A DNA stretch of 64,000 bases. Origin: Budvicia diplopodorum. GTDB lineage: Bacteria > Pseudomonadota > Gammaproteobacteria > Enterobacterales > Enterobacteriaceae. A program made the position numbers and the translations under genes. The DNA lies in the NCBI RefSeq assembly GCF_009800925.1, contig NZ_WOYF01000001.1, forward strand, positions 186,001 to 250,000. Reading direction: 5' to 3'. The notes under the pieces were generated by a model, which did no database searches, was not told the origin of the DNA, and saw nothing but the letters and a program-made list of their open reading frames with translations. Shown here in pieces: positions 9,710-18,564 of this stretch (positions are counted from its first letter, which is position 1; every line of letters begins with the position of its first letter).

Positions 9710-10360
9710 TTAGAACCTGTAGCCAACGCCAAACATAAATGCGAACGGGTCAAGGCGCGTACTAATACTGTGGTTAGTACGGTTACCGGAGGCATCCGTT
9801 GAGGTAAAGTTTACGTCGGTATCAATATTCATCCACCAAACGGAAGTATTAACCATCCAGTTTTTGTCGATGTTATAGTCAACGCCCGCTTGTAAAGCTA
9901 CGCCCCATGAATCATCAACGCTTAGGTTACTTAAGCCAGCACCTTCGCCCGTATCGTTGAAATCTTCGCTGAAGAACGTGGTGTAGTTAATACCTGCCCC
10001 CACGTATGGACGCCATTGGCTTTCTGCGTTGCCCAAATAGTACTGGGCCATTAATGACGGAGGTAACTGTTTAACCGTCGCGATCGTTCCGGTAGGCCCG
10101 GTACCAACATCATGCTTAAACGGCGTAGCACCTAATAGTTCAATTCCAATATTGTCAGTGATCATATAGCCAAAGGTTAAACCAAGCTGAGTATTATTAC
10201 TGACGTTAAATGACCCCAAGCCTAATACGTTATCAGAACCTTCATTTGGCCTAACGGTTACCGAACCTGCGCGAAATAAAAAATCACCGGCCTGATGAGC
10301 AAAAGTAAATGAAGGGACTAATGTTGCAGCAATTAAGCATACCAGTGGGAGTTTCTTCAT
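9710..10360 (-). CDS. ompW: Outer membrane protein OmpW
   Basis: A small eight-stranded outer-membrane beta-barrel with a hydrophobic lateral channel, linked in E. coli to colicin S4 sensitivity and to stress and anaerobic growth. The precursor is 216 residues with a signal peptide cut after TFA at about residue 21. The sequence shows the family features: GYMITDNIGIELLGATPFKHD, a long central loop, AGVDYNID, and a C-terminal phenylalanine for outer-membrane insertion. The start has AAGGA upstream. It is divergent from yciC, as in E. coli. Confidence 0.94.
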   Translation of the reverse strand: MKKLPLVCLIAATLVPSFTFAHQAGDFLFRAGSVTVRPNEGSDNVLGLGSFNVSNNTQLGLTFGYMITDNIGIELLGATPFKHDVGTGPTGTIATVKQLPPSLMAQYYLGNAESQWRPYVGAGINYTTFFSEDFNDTGEGAGLSNLSVDDSWGVALQAGVDYNIDKNWMVNTSVWWMNIDTDVNFTSTDASGNRTNHSISTRLDPFAFMFGVGYRF

Positions 10361-10754
10361 TATCCATATTCCTTTTAGGGTTATAGGTCAAAAAAATATA
10401 CCCCGTAAGCGGTAAAATTGATTTAACTCGGATCACAGTTTTTGGCTAAATTTGATAAATCAGTGAATTTATCAAATTATCCATTATTCATTATTTTTAT
10501 TTATTTGATTGGAATCAACAATAACCACAATGCAACGCCTTATAATTAGCCGTCGAATAGTTAATCTTTAAATAGTAGGTTTAATTAATAGCTACAACGC
10601 CTACGCTTTGATTATTTATCGGGCAGTCGGTGCTTTAGTAAAATAAGACATCTCGACCGAGTAAAAAGGAAGCAGAGTAATAATAAATACATCAAATATA
10701 CGATCGGGTTACAATCAGCCGGTATTACTTTCCCCAGACAATTCAGGAGTCGTT
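10361..10754. other. Divergent control region, ompW / yciC
   Basis: 394 bases without a coding frame. It must hold the promoters of both genes. A perfect 12-base inverted repeat lies at 10449-10478. I looked for the FNR site known upstream of E. coli ompW (TTGAT-N4-ATCAA) and found only isolated half-sites. Confidence 0.6.
10449..10478. repeat. Perfect 12-base inverted repeat upstream of ompW
   Basis: AATTTGATAAAT, a 6-base centre (cagtga), then ATTTATCAAATT. It lies 89-118 bases before the ompW start. The AT-rich arms carry TTGAT and ATCAA, but 14 bases apart rather than the 4 needed for FNR. It is a candidate operator for an unidentified regulator, or a cruciform. Confidence 0.75.
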
Positions 10755-11522
10755 ATGCCCATCACGGCCAATTCACTATCCCGTGACAGCCTCAACTTTA
10801 TGCGTAACCAACTTTCCAGCTTCCTTATGCTGGCATTACTCACCTCGTTTATTATGGTTACGCTATTACATATTATGATGCCCGAGCTATCAGGGCTGCA
10901 GAAACTAGTCAGCGACGCTGTCGGTGGCACAGCTCATATGAGCCAAAGTGAATTAAAGTCAGCCGTAGATGCGATACCGAAAGAACAACAGTTAGCCATC
11001 GTTCAGGCTAGCATCCCGATGGTCATCGCGACCGTGGTGAGTTTCTTAGTGAGTAATGTATTGTTAACCGCCGGCGTTATCACATTGGTATTTCAGGTAT
11101 CAAATCAGCAAGCTACCAGTGCGCTTCGGGCTTTGGGAGCCTCAGCCAGAGGATTACCTAAACTGCTAATACTGTCTATTATCTCCTCGCTGATTATTCT
11201 GACGGGCCTGTCATTCTATGTTTTACCGGGCGTGTTTTTCACTTATGCATTAGCCCTATCGCCGGTTATTTTGCTCGGTTCTTCGCAAAGCATTGTTGAT
11301 TCTATAACCAATAGCTGGAAATTGGTTCTCGCGAATACCAAAATCATGCTGCCAATTTTTCTGCTCACCTTCTCAATAAAATCTATCTGCTATGTGCTGG
11401 CGATTAAATTGGCCATGAGCTCTCCGGTTATCGTCCCGATACTATTAATCGGTGCAGCCAATCTGGTAACCGCCTATTTTTTGACCTATCTCTACCGTGC
11501 TTATATGCTGCTCAAACCATAA
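10755..11522 (+). CDS. yciC: Inner-membrane protein YciC (UPF0259)
   Basis: A polytopic inner-membrane protein of unknown activity. The 255-residue product (E. coli 247) begins MPITANSLSRDSLNFMRNQL, matching [20 protein letters not shown], and has about six hydrophobic segments with the conserved SALRALGASA and PGVFFTYALALSPVIL stretches. AGGAG stands before the ATG. In E. coli the genes yciB and yciA follow directly; here a transporter on the other strand separates them. Confidence 0.9.
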   Translation: MPITANSLSRDSLNFMRNQLSSFLMLALLTSFIMVTLLHIMMPELSGLQKLVSDAVGGTAHMSQSELKSAVDAIPKEQQLAIVQASIPMVIATVVSFLVSNVLLTAGVITLVFQVSNQQATSALRALGASARGLPKLLILSIISSLIILTGLSFYVLPGVFFTYALALSPVILLGSSQSIVDSITNSWKLVLANTKIMLPIFLLTFSIKSICYVLAIKLAMSSPVIVPILLIGAANLVTAYFLTYLYRAYMLLKP

Positions 11523-11530
11523 ATAATAAG

Positions 11531-11562
11531 AATAAGGCCGGTCTGTTTCACCGGCCCTATTA
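11531..11562 (-). terminator. Terminator of the SulP gene, shared with yciC
   Basis: AATAAGGCCGG pairs with CCGGCCCTATT. The T-rich tail is better on the minus strand (ttattcttatt), so it mainly serves the SulP gene. Confidence 0.8.
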
Positions 11563-11593
11563 CTCGTTCACTCGATTCCCCATTCATTGATAT

Positions 11594-13291
11594 TCACAGG
11601 GCGTGTTCCTTACTTTGAATGAGCTTAAGCGCCAGATAGAGGTCCGGTACTAAAAGAATATCGTCTTCTTTCATGTTTGGTCGATTATCTTTAAACCAGC
11701 GGGTGAGTTCAGTTCTTCTGCCAGCCAGAACGATTTTAATCTGGCGGTTTTTCAAATCGCGCTTTAATTCATCAATCGCCGCTAATACGCTGATATCTGC
11801 GTAGGTGAAGCTGGCTACCGCATCGATCACAACCCACCTTGGCTGGAAAGGCGTACTATCAACCAGATTAAGGATCCGACGTTTAAAATAGGCAACGTTA
11901 AAGTAGGTCAGCGGAGAATTAAAACGATACATCATTACGCCCGGTACCGCCTTAACGCCGGTTGAGTTGCCGAGTGAATGAATCATGCCGTCTTCGTTAA
12001 TGCCCAATAATTGCTCAGTAGGCCGGAAAACCGTGCGTAAGAACTGTAATAACCCCAGTAAAACCGCCAGACCAATACCCTGAATGACGCCAATAAGCAG
12101 CACGCAAACAAAGGTAAAGCAGGCCAAGCGGAATGCAGATTTATTGCGTTTTCTTAACCCCCAGATACTGCGCAGATCCATTAATGACCATGCGGCGTAG
12201 ACTAAAACAACGCCTAACGCAGATACGGGTATATATTTTAACGGCTGAGTGAAAAACAGAACGACCAAAGCAATAATTAAAGCGGCAATAATTGAAACCA
12301 GCTGGCTTTTCCCGCCGTTAGCATCATTAACAGCGGTTCGAGAATCTGCTCCGCTAATGGCAAAACCCTGAGATAAACCAGACATGATATTAGCAATACC
12401 CAGCGCTCTGAACTCAACGTCGGCGTTAATTTCATAGCCATTTTTAGCGGCAAAACTGCGCGCTGTCAGCATTAAACTCACAAAGCTGATTAATGCTAAG
12501 TTCAGTGCAGGAATCACCAATTCACGCATTAACCCAGGCTGAAATTCGCCCCAATGAACCACCGGCAGACCAGACTCAAACCCGCTACCGCCGATAGTTG
12601 CCACGCCATATTGTTGAACCGAGAAGCCCCATGCCAGTGCAGTAGTAATGATGATAGCTATCAGTGGCGCAGGCCACTGGCTACGAAAATGTTTAACGGC
12701 GGCTAAAATAGCCAATGTTAAAACTGACATTCCTAACGTCAAAATGTGGCTATCCAAAATATGGCCGGGTAGCGCAATAACCTTTTCGATTACCTGATTA
12801 GCATCGAGCTGAATGCCCATGATCTTTCCCAATTGCCCGACAATAATGGTAATTGCAACGCCATTGAGCAGCCCGGTAAGGATCGGGTGTGAAAGTAAAT
12901 CGGCCAAAGCCCCTAAGCGAAATTTACTGGCGAGAATGCACCATCCGCCCATCATCAGGGTCATCATAATGGTCAACTGCCAATGAAGCTCCAGATCGCC
13001 TGCCGCCAGCGGCGTAACCACGGCAGCAATGACGGCACAGGTGGTGGCATCAGGCCCGACAATCAACTGACGCGAAGAGCCAAATAGCGCATAGGCAATC
13101 ATGGGTAATACGCAAGAATATAAACCCACAATGGCACCAACGCCGGCCAGTTCAGCGTAAGCAATGGCAACCGGAAGCGCCACGGCAGCGACGGATAGCC
13201 CAGCCCGGATATCAGATTTCAACCAGTTTCTATCGTATGCCAGCAGGTTTTTTAATCCCGGCATCCAATTTAAAAGAACTCTTGCGAACAT
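11594..13291 (-). CDS. SulP-family anion permease with STAS domain
   Basis: A secondary transporter of the SLC26/SulP family, which moves sulfate, bicarbonate, dicarboxylates or other anions. The 565-residue protein has an N-terminal membrane domain of about 12 hydrophobic segments. It carries the family signature region (AAVALPVAIAYAELAGVGAIVGLYS, given in part: positions about 33-57) and a C-terminal STAS domain from about residue 440. It does not match E. coli DauA closely; the substrate cannot be read from sequence. GAGGGG precedes the ATG. It lies between yciC and yciB, which are adjacent in E. coli, so it is a lineage-specific insertion or a loss elsewhere. Confidence 0.88.
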   Translation of the reverse strand: MFARVLLNWMPGLKNLLAYDRNWLKSDIRAGLSVAAVALPVAIAYAELAGVGAIVGLYSCVLPMIAYALFGSSRQLIVGPDATTCAVIAAVVTPLAAGDLELHWQLTIMMTLMMGGWCILASKFRLGALADLLSHPILTGLLNGVAITIIVGQLGKIMGIQLDANQVIEKVIALPGHILDSHILTLGMSVLTLAILAAVKHFRSQWPAPLIAIIITTALAWGFSVQQYGVATIGGSGFESGLPVVHWGEFQPGLMRELVIPALNLALISFVSLMLTARSFAAKNGYEINADVEFRALGIANIMSGLSQGFAISGADSRTAVNDANGGKSQLVSIIAALIIALVVLFFTQPLKYIPVSALGVVLVYAAWSLMDLRSIWGLRKRNKSAFRLACFTFVCVLLIGVIQGIGLAVLLGLLQFLRTVFRPTEQLLGINEDGMIHSLGNSTGVKAVPGVMMYRFNSPLTYFNVAYFKRRILNLVDSTPFQPRWVVIDAVASFTYADISVLAAIDELKRDLKNRQIKIVLAGRRTELTRWFKDNRPNMKEDDILLVPDLYLALKLIQSKEHAL

Positions 13292-13661
13292 ATGCCCCTC
13301 TGGCAGCTACGATATACTGGCTAATACTTAGAGTTTATTATGTCAATGATAGAACATAATGCGTTGCCGGATGGGTACTGACAAGGCTGATTGTTTATAT
13401 TTTTCCGTTTTCAACCAGAAAGTTACCTATTCATCCTATTTTGCCACTTTTCCCTCTAGTCTAAAAAGAATACGATAGGCCTTCTTATCCTTATGAATAT
13501 TACTCATGGCTAAGATTAGTTTTATCAGACTTGGCGACAATGATACCGAAAGGAATTCACGTTGAAGCAAACCCGGCAACAACGACAACTTCAAGCCTCA
13601 GGGTATAAACCTGCCGCCAAATTCGGTATAGTCAGCAACCAACTGACCAATGGAAAGATTT
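13292..13661. other. Divergent control region, SulP gene / yciB
   Basis: 370 bases carrying the promoters of both genes. The last ~100 bases contain a possible short reading frame that runs into yciB (listed separately). I see no repeat or RNA gene in the rest. Confidence 0.55.
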
Positions 13662-13678
13662 ATGAAGCAGTTTCTTGA
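13562..13678 (+). CDS. Possible 38-residue leader ORF overlapping the yciB start
   Basis: A TTG codon 7 bases after AAAGGA (13549-13554) opens a frame of 38 codons ending in TGA at 13676-13678, 17 bases inside yciB in another frame. The predicted peptide starts [11 protein letters not shown], basic and Gln-rich. I do not recognise it. The spacing from the ribosome site is ideal and the overlap would allow coupling to yciB, but the length is within chance. Confidence 0.25.
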   Translation: MKQTRQQRQLQASGYKPAAKFGIVSNQLTNGKIYEAVS

Positions 13679-14237
13679 TTTTCTACCCCTGATCGTGTTT
13701 TTTGCCGTTTACAAACTGTATGACATTTATATGGCATCCGGCGCGCTTATTGCCGCCACGGCCTTAGCCGTTGTTTACAGCCTGATTAAATTTCGTAAAG
13801 TAGAAAAGATGATGATGGTGACATTTGTCATGGTCGTCATTTTTGGTACGTTAACCATTGCCTTCCACTCACCGGATTTCATCAAGTGGAAAGTTACGGG
13901 TATCTATACCCTATTCTCTTTAGGCTTATTATTCAGTCAATTCGTGCTGAAAAAGACCTTAATAAAAAGCATGCTCGGTAAGGAAATCACCTTACCAGAA
14001 CGCGTTTGGACCAAACTCAACATTGGCTGGGCGCTGTTCTTTCTCGCCTGCGGGCTACTGAATATCTACATTGCCTTCTGGCTGCCTGAAAACATTTGGG
14101 TAAACTTCAAAGTATTCGGCCTAACGGGGCTTACATTGATCTTCACGCTGATCAGCGGCGTTTATATCTATCGCCATATCCCCGAAGAGCAAAAAAATCC
14201 TGCCACTGATAAGCAAGATAAAAAAGAACCGTTTTAG
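13662..14237 (+). CDS. yciB: Septation / envelope-spanning protein YciB
   Basis: YciB (IspZ, septation protein A) is a five-helix inner-membrane protein that affects peptidoglycan synthesis, cell elongation and septation, in part with DcrB. The product is 191 residues (E. coli 179), nearly identical at [23 protein letters not shown] and [21 protein letters not shown] charged C-terminal tail (about 15 residues, ending KQDKKEPF) accounts for the extra length. The frame opens at 13650, but GGAAAG at 13652-13657 and the family N-terminus place the start at 13662. yciA follows on the same strand. Confidence 0.95.
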   Translation: MKQFLDFLPLIVFFAVYKLYDIYMASGALIAATALAVVYSLIKFRKVEKMMMVTFVMVVIFGTLTIAFHSPDFIKWKVTGIYTLFSLGLLFSQFVLKKTLIKSMLGKEITLPERVWTKLNIGWALFFLACGLLNIYIAFWLPENIWVNFKVFGLTGLTLIFTLISGVYIYRHIPEEQKNPATDKQDKKEPF

Positions 14238-14414
14238 ATTTTTACCAGCGCGCTTTAACCATCGGCTCTAAATAGATTCACATCGTTCAAAGTACAGGAA
14301 GGCGGTAGGCGTAAAAGTTCCAGTTAGCGCGGCTAATCCGACCTCCGGCTTGAAAGATAGAGAATTTAGAGCCATTATTTTTTTAACTTATAATAGATCC
14401 AATCAGAAAGTACT

Positions 14415-14834
14415 ATGAGCAAACAAGAACGAACTCCCCACGGAGAACTGGTACTTCGTACCTTAGCAATGCCCGCAGACACGAATGCCAACGGCGATAT
14501 TTTTGGTGGCTGGATCATGTCACAAATGGACATTGGCGGAGCCATTCTGGCTAAAGAGATGGCCCGTGGTCGGGTTGTCACCGTAGCCGTTGATGCCATC
14601 ACCTTTCTTAAACCCGTCACCGTAGGCGATGTGGTTTGTTGCTACGCTCACTGTATTCGTACAGGCCGTAGCTCGATTACCGTCAATATGGAAGTTTGGG
14701 TTAAGAAGGTATCTTCAGAGCCAATCGGCCAACGTTATTGCGTCACTGAAGCCATATTTACCTACGTTGCCGTCAGCGATGAAGGTAAGTCCAGAGCGCT
14801 TCCTGACAATAAAAGAAATTACAACGCAGAATAA
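14415..14834 (+). CDS. yciA: Acyl-CoA thioesterase YciA
   Basis: A hotdog-fold thioesterase that hydrolyses a broad range of acyl-CoA esters in the cytoplasm. The 139-residue product (E. coli 132) contains the active-site segment ADTNANGDIFGGWIMSQMD at about residues 19-37, with the catalytic Asp, and the CoA-contacting EVWVKK stretch. It lies 177 bases after yciB and ends at a 19-pair bidirectional terminator shared with tonB. Gene order yciB-yciA-tonB is the enterobacterial one. Confidence 0.95.
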   Translation: MSKQERTPHGELVLRTLAMPADTNANGDIFGGWIMSQMDIGGAILAKEMARGRVVTVAVDAITFLKPVTVGDVVCCYAHCIRTGRSSITVNMEVWVKKVSSEPIGQRYCVTEAIFTYVAVSDEGKSRALPDNKRNYNAE

Positions 14835-14841
14835 CGCTGAT

Positions 14842-14884
14842 ATAAACAGAAACGGGTCACTTGATGTGACCCGTTTCTGTTTAT
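14842..14884. terminator. Bidirectional terminator, yciA / tonB
   Basis: A perfect 19-pair stem (arms 14842-14860 and 14866-14884) around the loop ttgat, with GGGTCAC/GTGACCC next to the loop and A/T-rich ends. It separates two convergent genes. Confidence 0.93.
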
Positions 14885-14901
14885 AGAAATCGATAAATTA
14901 G

Positions 14902-15654
14902 CTATTGAATTTTAGTCCCGCCATCGATATTAAAAATAACCGTTAGGGTTTTATCTTTGACCACCACAGGAGTGTAGCGCCACTTTTTCAGCGCCACTTT
15001 CACCTCGCGGTCAAACAATCTTGGTGGGTTAGACGATACGATGCGTATATTCTCAATTCGACCGTCTTCATCGATATCAAACATCACCCTGACTTCACCT
15101 TCAATGCGGCGATCGGATGCCTGTTTGGGATAGGCGGGTTCAACCTGCTTTAACACTTTAGAACCGGTAGAAGGCGCAACGCCAGTAGCCGATGAGCTAG
15201 GCCCGCTAGCCACCGGACTCACGTTATTACTGACCATTGGAGAGGTTGCCGGTTTATCAAGTTCAGCCTTTTCTACCGGCTCTTTCTGCGGTTCTCTCTT
15301 TGGCTTTGGCTGCTTTTTTGGTTCTGGTTTTGGTTCTGGCTTGGGCTTCTCTATTGGTTTTTCTGCTGGCTTAGGCTCTGGGATTGGTTCAGGAATAACG
15401 ACAGGTTCAGGGATAGGCTCTGGTTCACTTTTAGCTTCGGTTGCCTTACTGTGTTCTTCAGCCGTTACTTCTGGCGCGGCAAACATAGCAGGATTAACCA
15501 TTACAACGTTCATTGGAGCTGCACTTTCCGTTACCGGTATTTCGATCCGATCTTTCATTGAAGCGAAAACAAGCCCGCCAATAAGTGACGCATGAAGGCA
15601 AACAGAAAAGGTGATTGGCCAGGAAAAATGACGCGCTAAAAAGAACTTTTTCAA
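14902..15654 (-). CDS. tonB: Energy transducer TonB
   Basis: TonB, with ExbB-ExbD, passes proton-motive energy to outer-membrane receptors for siderophores and cobalamin. The 250-residue product (E. coli 239) has one N-terminal membrane helix with the SxxxH motif (SVCLH, about residues 17-21). A periplasmic Pro-rich spacer of EP and KP repeats runs from about 75 to 130, and a C-terminal receptor-binding domain from about 165 ends in KKWRYTPVVV...VIFNIDGG. The start codon is TTG; no ATG or GTG was seen in frame nearby, and GGAATGG lies upstream. A strong Fur box lies 50 bases before it, so iron should repress it. Confidence 0.95.
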   Translation of the reverse strand: MKKFFLARHFSWPITFSVCLHASLIGGLVFASMKDRIEIPVTESAAPMNVVMVNPAMFAAPEVTAEEHSKATEAKSEPEPIPEPVVIPEPIPEPKPAEKPIEKPKPEPKPEPKKQPKPKREPQKEPVEKAELDKPATSPMVSNNVSPVASGPSSSATGVAPSTGSKVLKQVEPAYPKQASDRRIEGEVRVMFDIDEDGRIENIRIVSSNPPRLFDREVKVALKKWRYTPVVVKDKTLTVIFNIDGGTKIQ

Positions 15655-15703
15655 AAAATAGCCATTCCAATGTTCTAACGTAGTGAGGATTCTAAATGAA
15701 AAT

Positions 15704-15722
15704 GGTAATGATATTCAATATC
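15704..15722 (-). promoter_or_regulatory. Fur box of tonB
   Basis: ggtaatgatattcaatatc matches the 19-base Fur consensus GATAATGATAATCATTATC at 16 positions. It lies 50 bases upstream of the tonB start, between tonB and the divergent yciI. Confidence 0.87.
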
Positions 15723-15889
15723 AATTTACCCATGGTATATAGAGAAACAGCTTTAAACTCACTATTTATAGGGCTATCGGAGGGTTTGATAAATACAAGC
15801 CTACGCGTGAAATTCCCATTGATGAATAAGGCCAAATCACATAACTTAACATCAACAATTTTTCCCACCATAACATTAAGGATAGTGCC

Positions 15890-16186
15890 GTGTTATACCT
15901 AATCTATGCGGAAGATGTAGCAAATTCATTAGAACAACGTCTGGCGGCTCGCCCGGCCCATTTAGCCCGGTTACAGCAGCTAAAAGATCAGGATCGGCTG
16001 ATTGTCGCCGGACCTACTCCCATTGCCGATAGTGAAGACGCCGGCGCAGCAGGCTTTTCCGGTTCGACTATTATTGCCGAATTCTCAAGTTTGGCTGAAG
16101 CCAAAAATTGGGCGGATAAAGATCCGTACATCGAGGCCGGTGTGTATCAAAACGTCACTATAAAGCCATTTAAACGCATTTTCTGA
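15890..16186 (+). CDS. yciI: YCII-family protein YciI
   Basis: A 98-residue protein of the YCII family, a dimeric alpha-beta fold related to ferredoxin-like enzymes; the E. coli protein has no firm function. It matches E. coli YciI along its whole length ([48 protein letters not shown]), including the conserved His and Asp of RPAHLARL and DSEDAG. The start is GTG with AAGGA 10 bases upstream. In E. coli kch lies between yciI and clsA; it is absent here. Confidence 0.95.
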   Translation: MLYLIYAEDVANSLEQRLAARPAHLARLQQLKDQDRLIVAGPTPIADSEDAGAAGFSGSTIIAEFSSLAEAKNWADKDPYIEAGVYQNVTIKPFKRIF

Positions 16187-16193
16187 CTTTTAT

Positions 16194-16223
16194 GGGTTCC
16201 CGAGCCACATAGCGTAGGGAACC
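16194..16223. terminator. Weak hairpin between yciI and yciY
   Basis: GGTTCCC and GGGAACC arms between convergent genes; no clear T-run, so termination is uncertain. Confidence 0.4.
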
Positions 16224-16251
16224 TTAAACAGCACCACTACAGCGCTTATTT

Positions 16252-16431
16252 TCACCACTTATAATTAGTCGCATAAAGCAGCGAGCGTTTCTGGCGGCCT
16301 AACTGCCGGTCTACTCTGATACGTTGAATACGGCTATTTCTGCGAGATTGACCTTCCAGCCAACGATTACGGCGCCGCTGAGCCTGACGTAACAGCCGCC
16401 AGCGGCCAACTTCTGTTCGGGTTCTTTGCAT
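16252..16431 (-). CDS. yciY: Small basic protein YciY
   Basis: A 59-residue, very Arg-rich protein of unknown function. The N-terminal part (MQRTRTEVGRWRLLRQAQRR) and the RWLEGQSRRN core match E. coli YciY (MKRSRTEVGRWRMQRQASRR), which lies in the same place between yciI/kch and clsA. The frame opens at a TTG at 16440, but the ATG at 16431 matches the family start. It is divergent from clsA. The basic, tryptophan-bearing composition suggests nucleic acid contact, which is only inference. Confidence 0.85.
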   Translation of the reverse strand: MQRTRTEVGRWRLLRQAQRRRNRWLEGQSRRNSRIQRIRVDRQLGRQKRSLLYATNYKW

Positions 16432-16629
16432 GATAATCAACAGTATGTTTAACCAATAAAGAGACGGTAAGTGTAACGCATACGCCCTGCCAAGTAGCGT
16501 AGTTAAATCAAAATCTAGCTAACGAGAACCTATAATCAAATAACAGAAATGTTTTTACCTTTTGCTAAGTCTGCGTACACTCAGTGAGCTTAACTTTGTT
16601 TTTGAAGGAAACAGGATAACAAATTCACA

Positions 16630-18090
16630 ATGACCACTTTTTATACCGTTATGAGCTGGCTACTAGTATTTGGTTACTGGTTATTGGTCGCCGGTGTAAC
16701 TCTAAGAATATTAATGAAACGACGCTCAGTGCCGTCTGCAATGGCATGGTTGTTGGTTATTTATATTCTACCGCTGGTCGGAATTATTGCTTACCTGTTA
16801 TTCGGTGAACTTCATCTGGGTAAACGTCATGCAGAACGGGCGCAAGAAATGTGGCCTTTTACCGTTAGCTGGTTGGGTGAGCTAAAAAACTGCAAACAGG
16901 TTTTCGCCACTCAGATTAGCACCGTCTCAGAACCACTATTTCAGCTGTGCGAGCATCGCCACGGCATTCCTGCCGTTAGAGGCAATCAACTCCAACTGCT
17001 AACCAACTGCGACCAAACCATGAAGTCATTAATTCATGATATCTCGCGGGCTGAAAATACCATCGAAATGGTGTTCTATATCTGGCAGGCCGGAGGCCAA
17101 GTTGATAACGTTGCTGAAGCTTTAATGGCGGCGGCCCGACGAGGCGTACGCTGTCGAGTAATACTCGATTCGGCAGGTAGTATGCACTTCTTTCGTACGC
17201 CCTACCCTGAACTGATGAGAAAATCAGGCATACAGGTCGTTGAAGCGCTAAAGGTCAACGTGCTACGGGTATTTTTACGCCGTATGGACCTTCGCCAACA
17301 CCGAAAAATTGTTCTTATTGATAATAACATTGCCTATACCGGCAGTATGAATATGGTCGATCCTCGCTTTTTCAAACAGGGTTCCGGCGTAGGACAATGG
17401 ATTGATTTAATGGCTAGAATGGAAGGCCCGGTAGCCACTATTTTGGGTATCATTTATGCCTGCGACTGGGAGATTGAAACCGGTAAACGAATACTGCCAG
17501 AGCCGCCTCAATTCACGATGCTGCCGTTTGAGGAAGAAGCTGGCCATACGGTGCAGGTTATTGCGTCAGGCCCGGGTTTCGCTGAAGAGATGATTCATCA
17601 GGCGCTACTGACTTCAGTTTATTCCGCACGTAGCCAGCTCATCATGACGACCCCCTATTTTGTCCCTAGCGATGACTTGTTACATGCCATTTGCACCGCA
17701 GCCCTCAGAGGCGTGGACGTCAATATCATCGTTCCGAAAAAGAATGATTCAATCATGGTCGGCTGGGCTAGCCGTTCTTTCTTTTCCGAACTGCTAGAGG
17801 CCGGAGTCAAAATTCACCAGTTTGAAGGCGGGTTATTACACACCAAAAGCGTTTTGGTTGACGGTCAACTCAGCCTGGTTGGAACGGTAAATTTAGACAT
17901 TCGCAGCCTCTGGCTTAATTTTGAAATCACCGTAGTGGTAGACGATCGAGCATTTGGCCAAGACCTTGCCTGTGTCCAAAGTGATTATATTGCCCGCTCA
18001 ACGCTATTAGATCCCAACGAGTGGATTAAGCGCCCAATGTGGCAACGCATAATAGAACGTTTATTTTATTTTTTCAGTCCGCTACTATGA
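16630..18090 (+). CDS. clsA: Cardiolipin synthase A
   Basis: ClsA condenses two phosphatidylglycerol molecules to cardiolipin and glycerol at the inner membrane. The product is 486 residues, the same as E. coli. Two N-terminal membrane helices (to about residue 60) precede two phospholipase-D HKD motifs: [20 protein letters not shown] at about 222-241 and [20 protein letters not shown] at about 400-419. AGGA lies 13 bases before the ATG, a rather long spacing. yciU follows 44 bases later and is probably cotranscribed. Confidence 0.97.
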   Translation: MTTFYTVMSWLLVFGYWLLVAGVTLRILMKRRSVPSAMAWLLVIYILPLVGIIAYLLFGELHLGKRHAERAQEMWPFTVSWLGELKNCKQVFATQISTVSEPLFQLCEHRHGIPAVRGNQLQLLTNCDQTMKSLIHDISRAENTIEMVFYIWQAGGQVDNVAEALMAAARRGVRCRVILDSAGSMHFFRTPYPELMRKSGIQVVEALKVNVLRVFLRRMDLRQHRKIVLIDNNIAYTGSMNMVDPRFFKQGSGVGQWIDLMARMEGPVATILGIIYACDWEIETGKRILPEPPQFTMLPFEEEAGHTVQVIASGPGFAEEMIHQALLTSVYSARSQLIMTTPYFVPSDDLLHAICTAALRGVDVNIIVPKKNDSIMVGWASRSFFSELLEAGVKIHQFEGGLLHTKSVLVDGQLSLVGTVNLDIRSLWLNFEITVVVDDRAFGQDLACVQSDYIARSTLLDPNEWIKRPMWQRIIERLFYFFSPLL

Positions 18091-18134
18091 CAAACAGGCA
18101 ATAGCAAAAAATTAATCTACCGATGGGATCCCTA

Positions 18135-18470
18135 ATGGATATGACCGACTTTGATATAAATAACCGCTTAGATGAAGATGAAACGCTTGATCAAGCTTAT
18201 GATATCTTTTTAGAATTAGCCGTAGATAACCTTGACCCAGCAGATGTCATATTATTCAATCTGCAGTTTGAAGAACGTGGCGCAGCGGAATTGCTGGACC
18301 CATCTGACGAATGGCTGGAACACGTTGATTTTGATTTAAATCCAGACTTCTTCGCCGAAGTCATTATCGGCCTGACCAATGAGCAGGATGAAATCGATGA
18401 TATCTTTGCCCGGATATTAATCAGCCGTGAAAAGAATCATAAATTCTGCCATATCTTGTGGAAACAATAG
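18135..18470 (+). CDS. yciU: YciU (UPF0263)
   Basis: An acidic 111-residue cytoplasmic protein, related to the HI1450-type DNA-mimic fold. The match to E. coli YciU is clear: [44 protein letters not shown] and a C-terminal HILWKQ. The ATG at 18135 matches the E. coli start (MDM); the frame also holds an ATG at 18123. The many Asp and Glu residues fit the idea of mimicking DNA, but this is not proven for YciU. Confidence 0.92.
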   Translation: MDMTDFDINNRLDEDETLDQAYDIFLELAVDNLDPADVILFNLQFEERGAAELLDPSDEWLEHVDFDLNPDFFAEVIIGLTNEQDEIDDIFARILISREKNHKFCHILWKQ

Positions 18471-18512
18471 GTTAAACCGCAGTTCTGACTAATTAATTGG
18501 CTACTGAATACA

Positions 18513-18546
18513 AAAAAACCGCAGCGAGAACCGGCTGCGGTTTTTT
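18513..18546. terminator. Bidirectional terminator, yciU / ychE
   Basis: AACCGCAGC pairs with GCTGCGGTT around an 8-base loop, with A-run and T-run on either side. The genes converge here. Confidence 0.92.
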
Positions 18547-18564
18547 GTTATCGGTAATAATCAA

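Noticed and set aside
10400-10500. FNR site for ompW
   Set aside because: TTGAT and ATCAA occur, but never with the required 4-base spacing; the symmetric element there has a 14-base spacing.
14629-14886. 85-codon frame overlapping yciA
   Set aside because: Out-of-frame shadow of yciA that runs into the yciA/tonB terminator.
15341-15595. Gly/Ser-rich open frame opposite tonB
   Set aside because: It is the antisense shadow of the EP/KP repeat region of tonB; low-complexity codons keep the opposite frame open.
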